Positions 34,370 through 42,563 of a DNA stretch of 58,638 nt are shown here, piece by piece; the first letter of the stretch is position 1, and each line of letters begins with the position of its first letter. Source of the stretch: Chloroflexota bacterium (GTDB lineage: Bacteria; Chloroflexota; Anaerolineae; CG2-30-64-16); the NCBI GenBank assembly GCA_026389845.1, contig JAPLHB010000053.1, positions 1 through 58,638 of the forward strand, read 5' to 3'. Both the position numbers and the translations under genes were made by a program. The notes under the pieces were generated by a model. It did no database searches. It saw only the letters and a list, made by a program, of their open reading frames with translations, and had not been told where the DNA came from.

Positions 34370-35281
34370 GTGGCAAGCGCATCGCAACCCACACCGACCA
34401 CACCGCGGGACGCGCCGCCGACGCGTCCCGCGCGCCGCGTCACCTGGGCGTGGCTGGGGGTCGCGCCCTTCTTGCTTTTCGCTGTCTTTTTCCTGTTCCT
34501 CCCATCGCTGTCTTTGTTCGTGGGCAGCTTCCAGGATAACCAGGGCCACTTCACCCTGGCCAACGTCGCCGGCCTCTTCACCCCGTCGCTGCTCAGCGCC
34601 TACTGGATCACCATCCGTATCAGCCTTTTCACCGCGGTCGTCGGCGGGCTGTTCGGCTTTTTCCTGGCCTACGCCGGCACTTTGGCCGGCCTGCCGCGCT
34701 GGGTGCACGATGGGCTGGCAACCTTCAGCGGGGTGGCGTCGAACTTCGCCGGGGTGCCGCTGGCGTTCGCCTTTATCGCCACGCTGGGCCGTTTGGGGTT
34801 GATCACGGTGCTGCTCAAGAACGTCATCGGACTCAACCTGTACGATCATGGCTTCAATCTCTACAGCTTCTGGGGGTTGAGCGTGACCTACCTCTATTTC
34901 CAGTTCCCGTTGATGGTGCTGATCATCACCCCGGCGCTGGAGGGACTGCGTCGCGAGTGGCGCGAGGCCGCTGAAAACCTGGGCGCGACCGGTTGGCAGT
35001 ACTGGCGCTATGTGGGGCTGCCGGTGCTGCTGCCTTCGCTGCTCGGCGCGATGATCCTGCTCTTCGGCAACGCGTTCGGCGCCTATGCCACTGCGCTCTC
35101 GCTCACCGGCGGGATGATCAACCTGGTGACGATCCTCATCGGTTCGCAGATCAAGGGAGACGTGCTGCATAACCCCGGGCTGGGGTATGCCCTGGCCCTG
35201 GGGATGGTCGTGGTGATGGCCGTCTCGATGTCTATCTACTACGTGCTGCGCCGCCGCAGTGAAAGGTGGCTGCGGATATGA
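34370..35281 (+). CDS. ABC transporter permease 1
   Basis: A 303-residue inner-membrane protein with a Pro/Thr-rich cytoplasmic N-terminus and about six helices (APFLLFAVFFLFLPSLSLFV is the first). The ATPase-coupling EAA loop is REAAENLGATGWQYWRYVGLP. It belongs to the BPD_transp_1 family and pairs with the next gene. The GTG start is taken from the open frame 9 bp after the binding protein; there is no clear Shine-Dalgarno sequence. Its stop overlaps the next start by 4 bp. Confidence 0.88.
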   Translation: MASASQPTPTTPRDAPPTRPARRVTWAWLGVAPFLLFAVFFLFLPSLSLFVGSFQDNQGHFTLANVAGLFTPSLLSAYWITIRISLFTAVVGGLFGFFLAYAGTLAGLPRWVHDGLATFSGVASNFAGVPLAFAFIATLGRLGLITVLLKNVIGLNLYDHGFNLYSFWGLSVTYLYFQFPLMVLIITPALEGLRREWREAAENLGATGWQYWRYVGLPVLLPSLLGAMILLFGNAFGAYATALSLTGGMINLVTILIGSQIKGDVLHNPGLGYALALGMVVVMAVSMSIYYVLRRRSERWLRI

Positions 35282-36075
35282 AGCGTAACACGCTATGGGG
35301 CTGGCTGTGGACCGTCCTTGGCATCCTCTACTTTTTCGTGCCGCTTTATGCCACGCTGGATTTCTCGCTGCGCGCCAAAAAAGGCCAGCTCACCCTGCTC
35401 GCCTATCAGCGCGTGCTGGCCGACCCGCAGTTCAGGCAGACGGTGTTCTTTTCGCTGGAAATGGCCGTGCTCACCATCCTGGTCAGCATCCTGTTGATCG
35501 TCCCGACCGCGTACTGGATCCGGCTGCGCCTGCCAAAGCTGCGGCCGGTGGTCGAGTTCATCACCATGATGCCGTTTGTGGTACCCGCCATCGTGCTGGT
35601 CTACGGGCTGATCCGGGTCTACGGTGGGGGTTTGCTGCCGCTGACCAACTTCCGCGCCGGCACCAACACCCTGCTGGTGGCCGCCTACGTCATCCTGGCG
35701 CTGCCCTACATGTATCGGGCGGTGGACACGGGCCTGGGGGCCATTGACGTGCGCACCCTCACCGAGGCGGCCCAGAGCCTGGGCGCGGGCTGGGGCACGA
35801 TCCTGTCCCGGGTCATCTTCCCCAACCTGCGCTCGTCGCTGCTCAGCGGCGCGTTCCTGACGTTGGCCACCGTTGTCGGCGAGTTCACCATCGCCAGCTT
35901 CCTGGTCGGCACCAACGCATTTGGCCCGTACATGTCGCTGGTCGGGCAAAACAAGACCTACGAATCGTCCGCCCTGGCCATCATCAGCTTTGCACTGACC
36001 TGGCTGTTTATGGGCCTGATTCAATTCTTCGGACGCGGCCAGCCTGGCCAGCGCCAGCTCGCGGGGACAAGGTAA
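35278..36075 (+). CDS. ABC transporter permease 2
   Basis: A 265-residue inner-membrane protein with about six helices and the coupling loop TEAAQSLGAGWGTILSRVIFP. The start ATG at 35278 overlaps the previous stop (ATGA), a typical coupled permease pair; an upstream in-frame GTG at 35266 is less likely. It forms the translocation pore together with permease 1. Confidence 0.9.
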   Translation: MKRNTLWGWLWTVLGILYFFVPLYATLDFSLRAKKGQLTLLAYQRVLADPQFRQTVFFSLEMAVLTILVSILLIVPTAYWIRLRLPKLRPVVEFITMMPFVVPAIVLVYGLIRVYGGGLLPLTNFRAGTNTLLVAAYVILALPYMYRAVDTGLGAIDVRTLTEAAQSLGAGWGTILSRVIFPNLRSSLLSGAFLTLATVVGEFTIASFLVGTNAFGPYMSLVGQNKTYESSALAIISFALTWLFMGLIQFFGRGQPGQRQLAGTR

Positions 36076-36079
36076 CACG

Positions 36080-37153
36080 ATGGCATTTCTAGCCCTGACA
36101 AATATCTCCAAGACGTTCGGCAACAGTGTCGCCGTGCATGACTTCAATCTCGCTGTCGAGCGGGGCGAGTTCGTCTCCTTCCTGGGACCAAGCGGGTGTG
36201 GAAAAACTACCACGCTGCGGATGATCGCCGGTTTCGAGCTGCCCACCACGGGAACGATTGTTGTCAACAACGAGGACATCACTTTTCGGTCGCCCAACCA
36301 GCGCAATGTGGGCATGGTCTTTCAATCCTACGCGCTCTTTCCCAACATGACGGTGGCCGACAATATCGGCTTCGGCCTCAAGATTGCGCGCACGCCCCAG
36401 GCCGAGATTAACCGCACCGTGGCCGAGATGCTGGATGTGATCCACCTGCCCGAGCTGGGCGACCGCTACCCACATCAGCTCTCCGGCGGTCAGCAGCAGC
36501 GTGTGGCGCTGGTGCGCGCACTGGCGATCCATCCGCAGGTATTGCTGCTCGACGAGCCGCTCTCCGCGCTGGATGCCAAGATCCGGGTTGAGCTGCGGGC
36601 TGAGATTCGCCGCATCCAACGCCAGCTCGGCATCACCACCATCTACGTTACCCACGACCAGGAAGAGGCGCTCTCGCTGTCCGACCGCGTCGTGGTGATG
36701 AATGCCGGCCGGATTGAGCAGATCGGCGCACCCTTCGCAATCTACAATTACCCCACCACCGGGTTCGTCGCCTCGTTCATCGGCCAGCTCAATCTGCTGC
36801 CCATCGTCGTCGCCGACCCGGCCGCGGGTTTGTGCACCCTGGCGGGCGAGCCGGTGCGTGTGAGCGAGGCCATTGAAGCCAGCAAGGGCGCAGACGCGCG
36901 GCTGGCGATCCGGCCTGAGGAGTTGCGCTTTGGACAGGTCGGGTCAGACCTCAACCACCTGCACGGGCGCGTCGAAAGCGTCACTTTCCTCGGCGCTATC
37001 GTGCGGGTGCGCGTGCAAATGATCGGCGCTGCCGCAGCCAACGGCCCGCTGCTGGCCGTGGACCTGTTCAACGAACGCCAATTGCACATACCGCAGGTTG
37101 GCGAAGCAGTCGAAATGACCTTTCCGCGCCACGCCTGCTGGATCGTGGCCTGA
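36080..37153 (+). CDS. ABC transporter ATP-binding protein (PotA/FbpC type)
   Basis: A 357-residue ATPase. Walker A is LGPSGCGKTTTLR, the Q-loop MVFQSYALFPNMTV, the signature LSGGQQQRVALVRAL, Walker B LLLDEPLSALDA and the switch histidine YVTHDQEEALS. The C-terminal ~110 residues form a TOBE-type domain (LAIRPEELRFG, RVESVTFLGAIVRVRVQ) that often senses substrate or regulates. The ATG is 4 bp after the permease stop, with AAGG upstream. Last gene of the importer. Confidence 0.94.
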   Translation: MAFLALTNISKTFGNSVAVHDFNLAVERGEFVSFLGPSGCGKTTTLRMIAGFELPTTGTIVVNNEDITFRSPNQRNVGMVFQSYALFPNMTVADNIGFGLKIARTPQAEINRTVAEMLDVIHLPELGDRYPHQLSGGQQQRVALVRALAIHPQVLLLDEPLSALDAKIRVELRAEIRRIQRQLGITTIYVTHDQEEALSLSDRVVVMNAGRIEQIGAPFAIYNYPTTGFVASFIGQLNLLPIVVADPAAGLCTLAGEPVRVSEAIEASKGADARLAIRPEELRFGQVGSDLNHLHGRVESVTFLGAIVRVRVQMIGAAAANGPLLAVDLFNERQLHIPQVGEAVEMTFPRHACWIVA

Positions 37154-37455
37154 GCCAAATCCACACCTCCCCTGTTCCGCGCCCTCACCTTGTTTGTCGC
37201 TTCGGCCGTCGCCGGCGTCTGCCTGGGGCAGCGCCACCAGGCCAACGATCCCGATGCCGTGGGATCGCATCCTACCCCTTACTAACAGCCGCGCATCGCC
37301 AACGCCAAAGTGCGGCAGATAGACCGGGCGGAGGAGTTGGGCAGAATCAGCGAATCTGCAAATCGGCGAATCAGCGAATGAGCGGGGGAGAGAGGGAGAC
37401 ACGGGACCGCGGAGCAACCAGCTTCCAGCCTCCAGCAGCTAGCTTCTCGCCGATC
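37154..37455. other. Non-coding region with an 8-bp-period repeat
   Basis: Between the converging ATPase and Nudix genes there is no gene. At 37347-37382 five 8-bp units (GAATCAGC, GAATCTGC, AAATCGGC, GAATCAGC, GAATGAGC) form a tandem array, and CAGCTTCCAGCCTCCAGC lies at ~37419. Confidence 0.6.
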
Positions 37456-38094
37456 TCAGTTCAAGCAGCCAGCGTTCCGCAGCGCCAGGTGTTGCAGCGC
37501 GATGATCGTCTTGGCATCGCAAATCTCGTCGTGGGCGATCATTTCGAGCGCCTGGCGCAGGGGCAGGACGACGACCTGCGTGTCCTCCCCTTCGGCGATG
37601 ACGCCGCCGCCCGCGGCGGCGCGTTGCCCGCGGTCTACCTGGCCCAGGAACAGGTGGATGCGCTCCGAGGAGTCGCCTGGACTGGGGTAGATCGTAGCGA
37701 TGGGTTGCAGCTCGCCCGTGACCCGGTAGCCGGCCTCTTCCAGCAGTTCTTTGTGAGCTACATCCTGGATCGTCTGGCCCGCGTCCTGGACGCCGGCGAC
37801 AATCTCCAGAAGCCACGCCTGACGTGCGCCATCGCCGCCGCGCGCAACGGGGTCGAGGCCCGCATAGACGGGAAAACGAAACTGGCGCACCAGGATCACC
37901 GCGTCGTCTTGGGGATTGTAGAGCAGTACGCCCACCGAGTCGCCGCGCTCGAAGCAGATGCGCGTGACCGCCGCGCTCATCGCGCCGTCGAAGCGCCGGT
38001 ACCGGAGTTGCGCACGGAACACGCGGAACAACTTGCCGAATGCGTAGTCCTCGACCAGGTTGAGAATCTCGACCCAAGGAGACTGGTGCGTCAT
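37456..38094 (-). CDS. Nudix hydrolase (ADP-ribose/UDP-sugar pyrophosphatase type)
   Basis: A 212-residue Nudix protein. The box reads AGVQDAGQTIQDVAHKELLEEAGY: the core glutamates ELLEE that bind Mg2+ are kept, but the first E of the consensus is Q and the R of REUxEE is K. RQFRFPVYAG before it and the SPGDSSERIHLFLGQV segment after it fit NudF/NudK-like enzymes that cleave nucleoside diphosphate sugars. The start at 38094 overlaps the amidase stop (ATGA), so the two are co-translated. Confidence 0.83.
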   Translation of the reverse strand: MTHQSPWVEILNLVEDYAFGKLFRVFRAQLRYRRFDGAMSAAVTRICFERGDSVGVLLYNPQDDAVILVRQFRFPVYAGLDPVARGGDGARQAWLLEIVAGVQDAGQTIQDVAHKELLEEAGYRVTGELQPIATIYPSPGDSSERIHLFLGQVDRGQRAAAGGGVIAEGEDTQVVVLPLRQALEMIAHDEICDAKTIIALQHLALRNAGCLN

Positions 38095-38744
38095 TTCTTG
38101 GCTGCCAGGAAGCACTCCACCCCCGCCACGATCCCCGCGGCCGCGCGGTCAGGGCGCTTCGTCAGCAGGTCCCGATCGGCCTTGAGGAATCCGATCTCGA
38201 TGATCGCCGCGGGTGTGGCGAGCGCGATCTCACGGAAGGCGTGATACCCGCGCATGTCGTAGGTGATGGTGTCGGGATGCCGCGCCAGGCCGGTGGCGGT
38301 CTCGTAGCGTTCCCACAGGCAGGCTGCCAACGGTTCGGATGCCTTACTACCGCCCTCCAGGCTGGCAACCTTGAACCCGCTGAGGTCTACGCCGCACGAA
38401 TCGGCGTGGATCGAGACGAACGCGTCGGCCGCATAGCCGCGCAGCCGGGAGTCGAACTCGTTCAGAAGATCCACCGCGGCGCCGCGGCTTTTCAGGCCAC
38501 GGACAACCGCTTCGGCCACGGCCGCGTTGACCGACGCTTCGGTCAGCCCGTCGGGGCAGACCGCGCCGGAATCGTTGCCGCTGTGCCCCGCCACGATGCC
38601 GATGCGCCGGCCGGCCAACGTCTGCCGCGGGCCGAAGATCACCTGTAGCCAGGCTGGGCCTTCGCCGGCCCTCGCCGAAGACCAGACCGAGAAGCCCGCG
38701 GCCGCCGCGGCCAGGAGACTGACCAGCAGCAAAAGCCGCTGCAT
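38091..38744 (-). CDS. N-acetylmuramoyl-L-alanine amidase (Amidase_3)
   Basis: A 217-residue exported peptidoglycan amidase that cuts the bond between muramic acid and the peptide. A signal/anchor helix (LLLLVSLLAAAAAGFSVW) is followed by the catalytic domain. The zinc ligands and catalytic acids are visible as GIVAGHSG, the Glu in LTEASVN, the His in FVSIHADS and the Glu in AIIEIGFLKA. The start at 38744 is chosen because it begins with the signal helix; an upstream in-frame start adds only an atypical tail. Co-translated with the downstream Nudix gene. Confidence 0.88.
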   Translation of the reverse strand: MQRLLLLVSLLAAAAAGFSVWSSARAGEGPAWLQVIFGPRQTLAGRRIGIVAGHSGNDSGAVCPDGLTEASVNAAVAEAVVRGLKSRGAAVDLLNEFDSRLRGYAADAFVSIHADSCGVDLSGFKVASLEGGSKASEPLAACLWERYETATGLARHPDTITYDMRGYHAFREIALATPAAIIEIGFLKADRDLLTKRPDRAAAGIVAGVECFLAAKK

Positions 38745-38844
38745 TTGAGCTACCTGCTTTGTCCGCACCTGCCCCCCAATTCCCAACGCAATGACAACTC
38801 AGTCACGCATCATACCCGCAAGGAACATTTCGCGCAACGTTCAG

Positions 38845-38972
38845 CGTGGTGCGTGGTGCGTGGTGCGTGGTGCGTGGTGCGTGGTGCGTGGTGCGTGGTG
38901 CGTGGTGCGTGGTGCGTGGTGCGTGGTGCGTGGTGCGTGGTGCGTGGTGCGTGGTGCGTGGTGCGTGATGCG
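38845..38972. repeat. Long GTGCGTG heptamer tandem array
   Basis: About 18 nearly perfect 7-bp units of GTGCGTG in 128 bp; the last is GTGCGTGATGCG. It lies between the divergent amidase and RodZ-like genes. Because 7 is not a multiple of 3, all three frames are open on one strand, giving meaningless ORFs. A short reverse match CACGCAGCACAGCCTCACG follows at ~38989. Confidence 0.95.
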
Positions 38973-39006
38973 TTTTCCGGCTACACCTCACGCAGCACAG
39001 CCTCAC

Positions 39007-39035
39007 GTTTGACTTTTCCCCCCGCCGCGGGTATA
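39007..39035 (+). promoter_or_regulatory. Sigma70-type promoter for the RodZ-like gene
   Basis: TTGACT at 39007 and TATAGT at 39030 with exactly 17 bp between. Expected initiation near 39042 gives a leader of ~33 nt that includes the Shine-Dalgarno sequence GAGGAA at 39059. This is one of the best promoter matches in the window. Confidence 0.7.
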
Positions 39036-39074
39036 GTGAACCGGCTTATTCTGTGAATCGAGGAATGAAACGTT

Positions 39075-40028
39075 ATGAGCGAACTCGGGCGCCTGTTGGC
39101 CGAGGCGCGCGCCGCCAAAGAACTGAGCCTGGCGGACGTCGAAGCCGCGACGCGCATCCGTCAGAAGTACCTGGAGGCCTTGGAAACCGGCAATTTCGCC
39201 GCGCTGCCGCGCGGGGCCGTCGCGCGGGGTTTTCTGCGTACCTGTGCGCGTTACCTGGGGCTGGATGAAGCCGACGCGCTGCGCCGCTATGCCCAGGAAA
39301 GCGGCGACACCGGCGATCAACTCGAAATCCCCGAGCCGGGTAAGCCGCGACTGATAGATTACCGTCCCATCGAGGTCGAACTGAGCGACAGCCGGTTTGA
39401 CCTGGGCTGGCTGCGCTGGGTCATCGCCCTGCTGGTTGTTGCCGCGATCGCGGCGGCGGCCTGGTGGGTGCTGAACGGAAATCTCGGCTGGAATCCGCTC
39501 GCTGCACTGGGGCCGGCCTTCACCGCCACGCCGACTACGCCGCCGACAGCTACGCGCACGGCGGTCGTCGTCACGGTTCCGCCCGCGCCGACCGCCATGC
39601 CGTTGCCCCAACCGACGCCTACTTCCGACCTGCTGCCCCTGCCCATCCCGACGGCCGAGCCAACGATCACGCCGACCGCGCGGCCGTCGGCCACGCCGGA
39701 AGTTGTCGGCCGCCTGGCGGTCATCATGCAGATCACCCAGCGCGCCTGGGTGGAGGTAACGGTAGACGGCGTCAAGACGATCACGGGCGATTTGATGGAG
39801 GTCGGCCAGGTACGCACCTGGGAAGCCAAACAATCCATCACGATCTACACCGGCAACGCGGCCGGCGTCAACCTCACCCTGAACAACCAGCAGCTCGGCG
39901 CCATGGGCAAGATCAACGAGGTTATCGGCCGCACCTGGGTTGTTGCCGAAGGCGGCCAGGTCACAGAAGCCGCCGGCACCGTGACGCCTACCCCGAAGCC
40001 CACCCTCACGCCGACGCCGGCGGGTTGA
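39075..40028 (+). CDS. RodZ-like HTH membrane protein
   Basis: A 317-residue single-pass membrane protein. Residues 1-75 are an HTH_25 domain (LLAEARAAKELSLADVEAAT, then IRQKYLEALETGNF and GAVARGFLRTCARYLGLD). A membrane helix lies at ~115-133. Then comes a ~75-residue Thr/Pro linker, and a C-terminal DUF4115-type domain (VMQITQRAWVEVTVDG, INEVIGRTW). RodZ links the MreB cytoskeleton to the cell wall machinery. The domain order is that of RodZ; whether this organism uses MreB cannot be seen here. Confidence 0.85.
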   Translation: MSELGRLLAEARAAKELSLADVEAATRIRQKYLEALETGNFAALPRGAVARGFLRTCARYLGLDEADALRRYAQESGDTGDQLEIPEPGKPRLIDYRPIEVELSDSRFDLGWLRWVIALLVVAAIAAAAWWVLNGNLGWNPLAALGPAFTATPTTPPTATRTAVVVTVPPAPTAMPLPQPTPTSDLLPLPIPTAEPTITPTARPSATPEVVGRLAVIMQITQRAWVEVTVDGVKTITGDLMEVGQVRTWEAKQSITIYTGNAAGVNLTLNNQQLGAMGKINEVIGRTWVVAEGGQVTEAAGTVTPTPKPTLTPTPAG

Positions 40029-40208
40029 CCGACGACGGACGACCGACGAACGACGGACGACGAATGACCAACGACTGGTCAAGAAACAACTTCCCGCTTT
40101 GGCCGGTCTCCGACCGAGCCAATCTCGGAACGCATGTTTTGACAAGCCCCAACGATCCACTGATTTGCTCGTCCTTCGTCCTTCGTCTCTTTCATGGAGT
40201 AATTCCCG
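40029..40208. repeat. GACGGAC heptamer array with reverse partner
   Basis: GACGGAC GACCGAC GAACGAC GGACGAC GAATGAC at ~40032-40068 and GTCCTTCGTCCTTCGTC at ~40170-40187, an inverted pair around ~100 bp of unique sequence. Nothing else is visible between the RodZ-like gene and rimO apart from a GGAG at 40195. Confidence 0.7.
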
Positions 40209-41639
40209 TTGCGCTACTACCTTCTGACCCTCGGCTGCCCGAAGAACACGGTGGACAGCGAGGGGATGGCGATGCTTCTGAACGGTGCGGGCTACGGGGG
40301 CACTGCGGTTCCCGAAGAAGCCGACGTCCTGATCGTCAACACCTGCGGGTTCCTGGCCGCGGCCGAAGATGAGTCGCTGGAACACCTGCGCGAGCTGGCG
40401 AAAGGCAAGCGCCGCGGACAGACGTTGGTGGCGGCCGGCTGCATGGCCCAGCGCGCAGGTGAACGGATCGTGCGAGAAGTGCCCGGCGTGGACGGTCTGC
40501 TTGGCACGCGACGGTGGATGGAAATCGTTCCACTCATCCAGGAGTTGCGCGGCGGCAAAGGCCAGCGCGTTTTTGGCCGTCATGCCCTGCTGGGTGACCC
40601 CGAACGGCCGTTGGACGATCCCATGCCGCGGCCGGCCGTCTCCGCGGGGAGCGCGTATCTGAAGATCGGCGACGGCTGCAACGCGCCGTGTGCGTTCTGC
40701 TCGATTCCCACCATCAAGGGCAGGTTGCGCAGCCGCCCCCCCGCCGCCATTGTGGCCGAGGCGCAGGCGCTGGTCGCCGGGGGCGCACAGGAGTTGATCC
40801 TCATTGCCCAGGACACGACGGACTATGGCCGCGACGTGGGCCAGCCCGACGCCCTGCCCGATCTGATGCGGGCGATTCTCGCCGCCACCGCCGATCAAGC
40901 ACCCCCCTGGCCCCCCAACCCTGGGGGGAATCTACCTCCCCCCTAAGTCGGGGGGCCAGGGGGGCCAACCTCAGGGCGGGGTCTGCGCTGGCTGCGCCTG
41001 ATGTACGCCTACCCCGGTCACGTTTCCCCGCGGCTGATCGAGGTGATGGCGAGCGCTCCGCGCATCTGTCATTACCTGGATATCCCGCTGCAACACGGCC
41101 ATCCCGACGTGCTGCGGCGTATGGCTCGCCCCAGCAATACGGATAAGCTGCTGGAAACCTTTACCCAGATGCGCGCGGCCATGCCCGACATGGCATTCCG
41201 CAGCACCTTCATCACCGGCCTACCTGGCGAGACCGAAGAGGAATTCCGGGGGCTGCTCGATTTCGTGGCGGCGATCCAGTTCGACAAGGTCGGCGTTTTC
41301 CCCTTCAGCTCCGAACCGGGCACGCCCGCGTTCGATATGCCGGGCCAGATTGAGGAGCAGGTCAAGGCCGAGCGCCGCGATCGCGTGATGGCCGCGCAAC
41401 AGCGCATCTCGCTGGCGCGTAACCAGGCGCAGGTGGGTAGAACGCTGGACGTGCTGGTAGAAGGAACCGGAGAACTCAGTAATCGCAAAGGCCCCGTCGC
41501 GCTGGCCCGCTCCTATCGCGACGCGCCCGAAGTGGACGGGCTGGTGGTCGTCCCCGGCACGCTGCCGGTGGGCCAGATGGCGCGGGTAAAGATCACCGGG
41601 GCGATGGAGTATGATTTGATGGGGGAACGTGAGACGTGA
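40209..41639 (+). pseudogene. rimO: rimO (ribosomal protein S12 methylthiotransferase) interrupted by an in-frame stop
   Basis: RimO adds a methylthio group to Asp of ribosomal protein S12. The N-terminal UPF0004 domain (LTLGCPKNTVDSEG) and the radical-SAM cluster (CNAPCAFCSIPTIKGRLRSR) are intact, as are the second half (LRLMYAYPGHVS, LDIPLQHGHPDVLRRM, RSTFITGLPGETEEEF) and the C-terminal TRAM domain. A ~75-bp G/C palindrome (40902-40964) sits between them and brings one TAA at 40944-40946. The reading frame is the same before and after, so only the stop blocks translation. Start is TTG at 40209. Two separate peptides (to 40943, and from ATG 41001) could in principle be made, but each has only part of the radical-SAM barrel. 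Loss of function or stop readthrough are the alternatives. Confidence 0.85.
40902..40964. repeat. G/C palindromic element inside rimO
   Basis: Exact 15-bp inverted arms CCCCCCTGGCCCCCC (40902-40916) and GGGGGGCCAGGGGGG (40950-40964), with a nested GGGGGG/CCCCCC stem in the loop. Similar C/G-rich palindromes are inserted in frame in comEC and in the HTH-TPR gene. Confidence 0.85.
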
Positions 41640-41768
41640 TCCGTGATGCGTGATGCGTGATGCGTGATCCGTGATGCGTGATATGGATCCTCTCGGCGAC
41701 CCCGGACCACGCAACACGCAACACGGACCACGCAACACGCAACACGCAACACGCAACACGCAACACGG
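41640..41768. repeat. Inverted heptamer arrays TGCGTGA and ACACGCA
   Basis: Forward TGCGTGA units at 41640-41682, then ACACGCA units at ~41702-41766. They fill the space between rimO and the convergent DUF1232 gene. Confidence 0.8.
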
Positions 41769-41769
41769 C

Positions 41770-42144
41770 CTACTTCACTACCCGATACTCGCCGTCCACT
41801 ACTTCGCCTTCGGGCTGGGTGGGAGGACGAGCCGTTCCGCGGCCCGCCAGTTCGTCCCGGTGCTCGCGCACGACCTCCGGCGGACAGAACTGGATAAACA
41901 GGTTGGCGCCGAGCAGCAGGAGCGCCAGGTCGTCGAGCTGGCCGAGCACGGGAATCACGTCGGGCAGCAGGTCAATCGGCCAGAGCACGTAGACGCCCAC
42001 CACCGCGGGGATGATCAGCTTGGTCGCCGTCGCCACCCGCTGGTCGTTGAGCAGCCGCCAGATCAGCCGGGCGGTGCGCGCCGCTTCGGCCAACAGGCCC
42101 AGCCGAGCCTGGGGAGTAGTCGTGTTTGGGGATTGCTGTGCCAT
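41770..42144 (-). CDS. DUF1232 membrane protein
   Basis: A 124-residue small protein. The core YVLWPIDLLPDVIPVLGQLD followed by LALLLLGANLFI is the DUF1232 signature, one or two helices with a PxDLxPD turn. The start at 42144 (MAQQSPN) is chosen for its GGGAGG Shine-Dalgarno sequence; a longer frame reaches 42228. Function unknown in the family. It converges on rimO across heptamer repeats. Confidence 0.85.
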   Translation of the reverse strand: MAQQSPNTTTPQARLGLLAEAARTARLIWRLLNDQRVATATKLIIPAVVGVYVLWPIDLLPDVIPVLGQLDDLALLLLGANLFIQFCPPEVVREHRDELAGRGTARPPTQPEGEVVDGEYRVVK

Positions 42145-42262
42145 GTACCCTCCCGCATGCTGCCCCGACCGGCGCCGCGCCGATCCCCTAACACCGTGGC
42201 GGGTCGCCGGTCGGACAGCATGACTCATTATTCATGACTTGCGTTACAACGCTCATTAAGTC

Positions 42263-42411
42263 AGAGACAAACCATCAGCATTGCGGATCGGCCTCGCGTT
42301 TCTCGCGATGGCGTGAGACCAGCGAAGAACCTCCCGTGCTACGATGGGACGCTTCGCTGGTGTCTTGCCGCGGCGGACCTTGACTCGTCAACCCGCTCAG
42401 CGTGACACACG
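42263..42411. repeat. Partial, diverged copy of MITE family 1
   Basis: Keeps the central hairpin (GACCAGCGAAGAA and CGCTTCGCTGG) and the arm CAACCCGCTCAGCGTGACA, but lacks the outer termini. Confidence 0.6.
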
Positions 42412-42461
42412 TAGCCTGAGTATAGTCGAACTTCCGTTCACCCGCAAACGCCGAATAGCCT

Positions 42462-42557
42462 TCACGCATCACGTTTCACGCAATACGCAATACGCAATAC
42501 GCAATACGCAATACGCAATACGCAATACGCATCACGCATCACTTATCACGTATCACG
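42462..42557. repeat. CGCAATA heptamer array
   Basis: CACGCATCACGTTTCACG, then six or more CGCAATA units, then CGCATCACGCATCACTTATC. It ends a few bases before the ATG of the next gene, so that gene's leader is repeat DNA. Confidence 0.85.
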
Positions 42558-42563
42558 CCCACC

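Noticed and set aside
38847..39010. Open frames of repeated GAWCVVR or HAPRTTH peptides
   Set aside because: These are translations of the GTGCGTG tandem array in three frames, not proteins.
38845..42557. CRISPR array
   Set aside because: Repeats are 7-8 bp with no 25-40-bp spacers, and no cas genes occur in the window.
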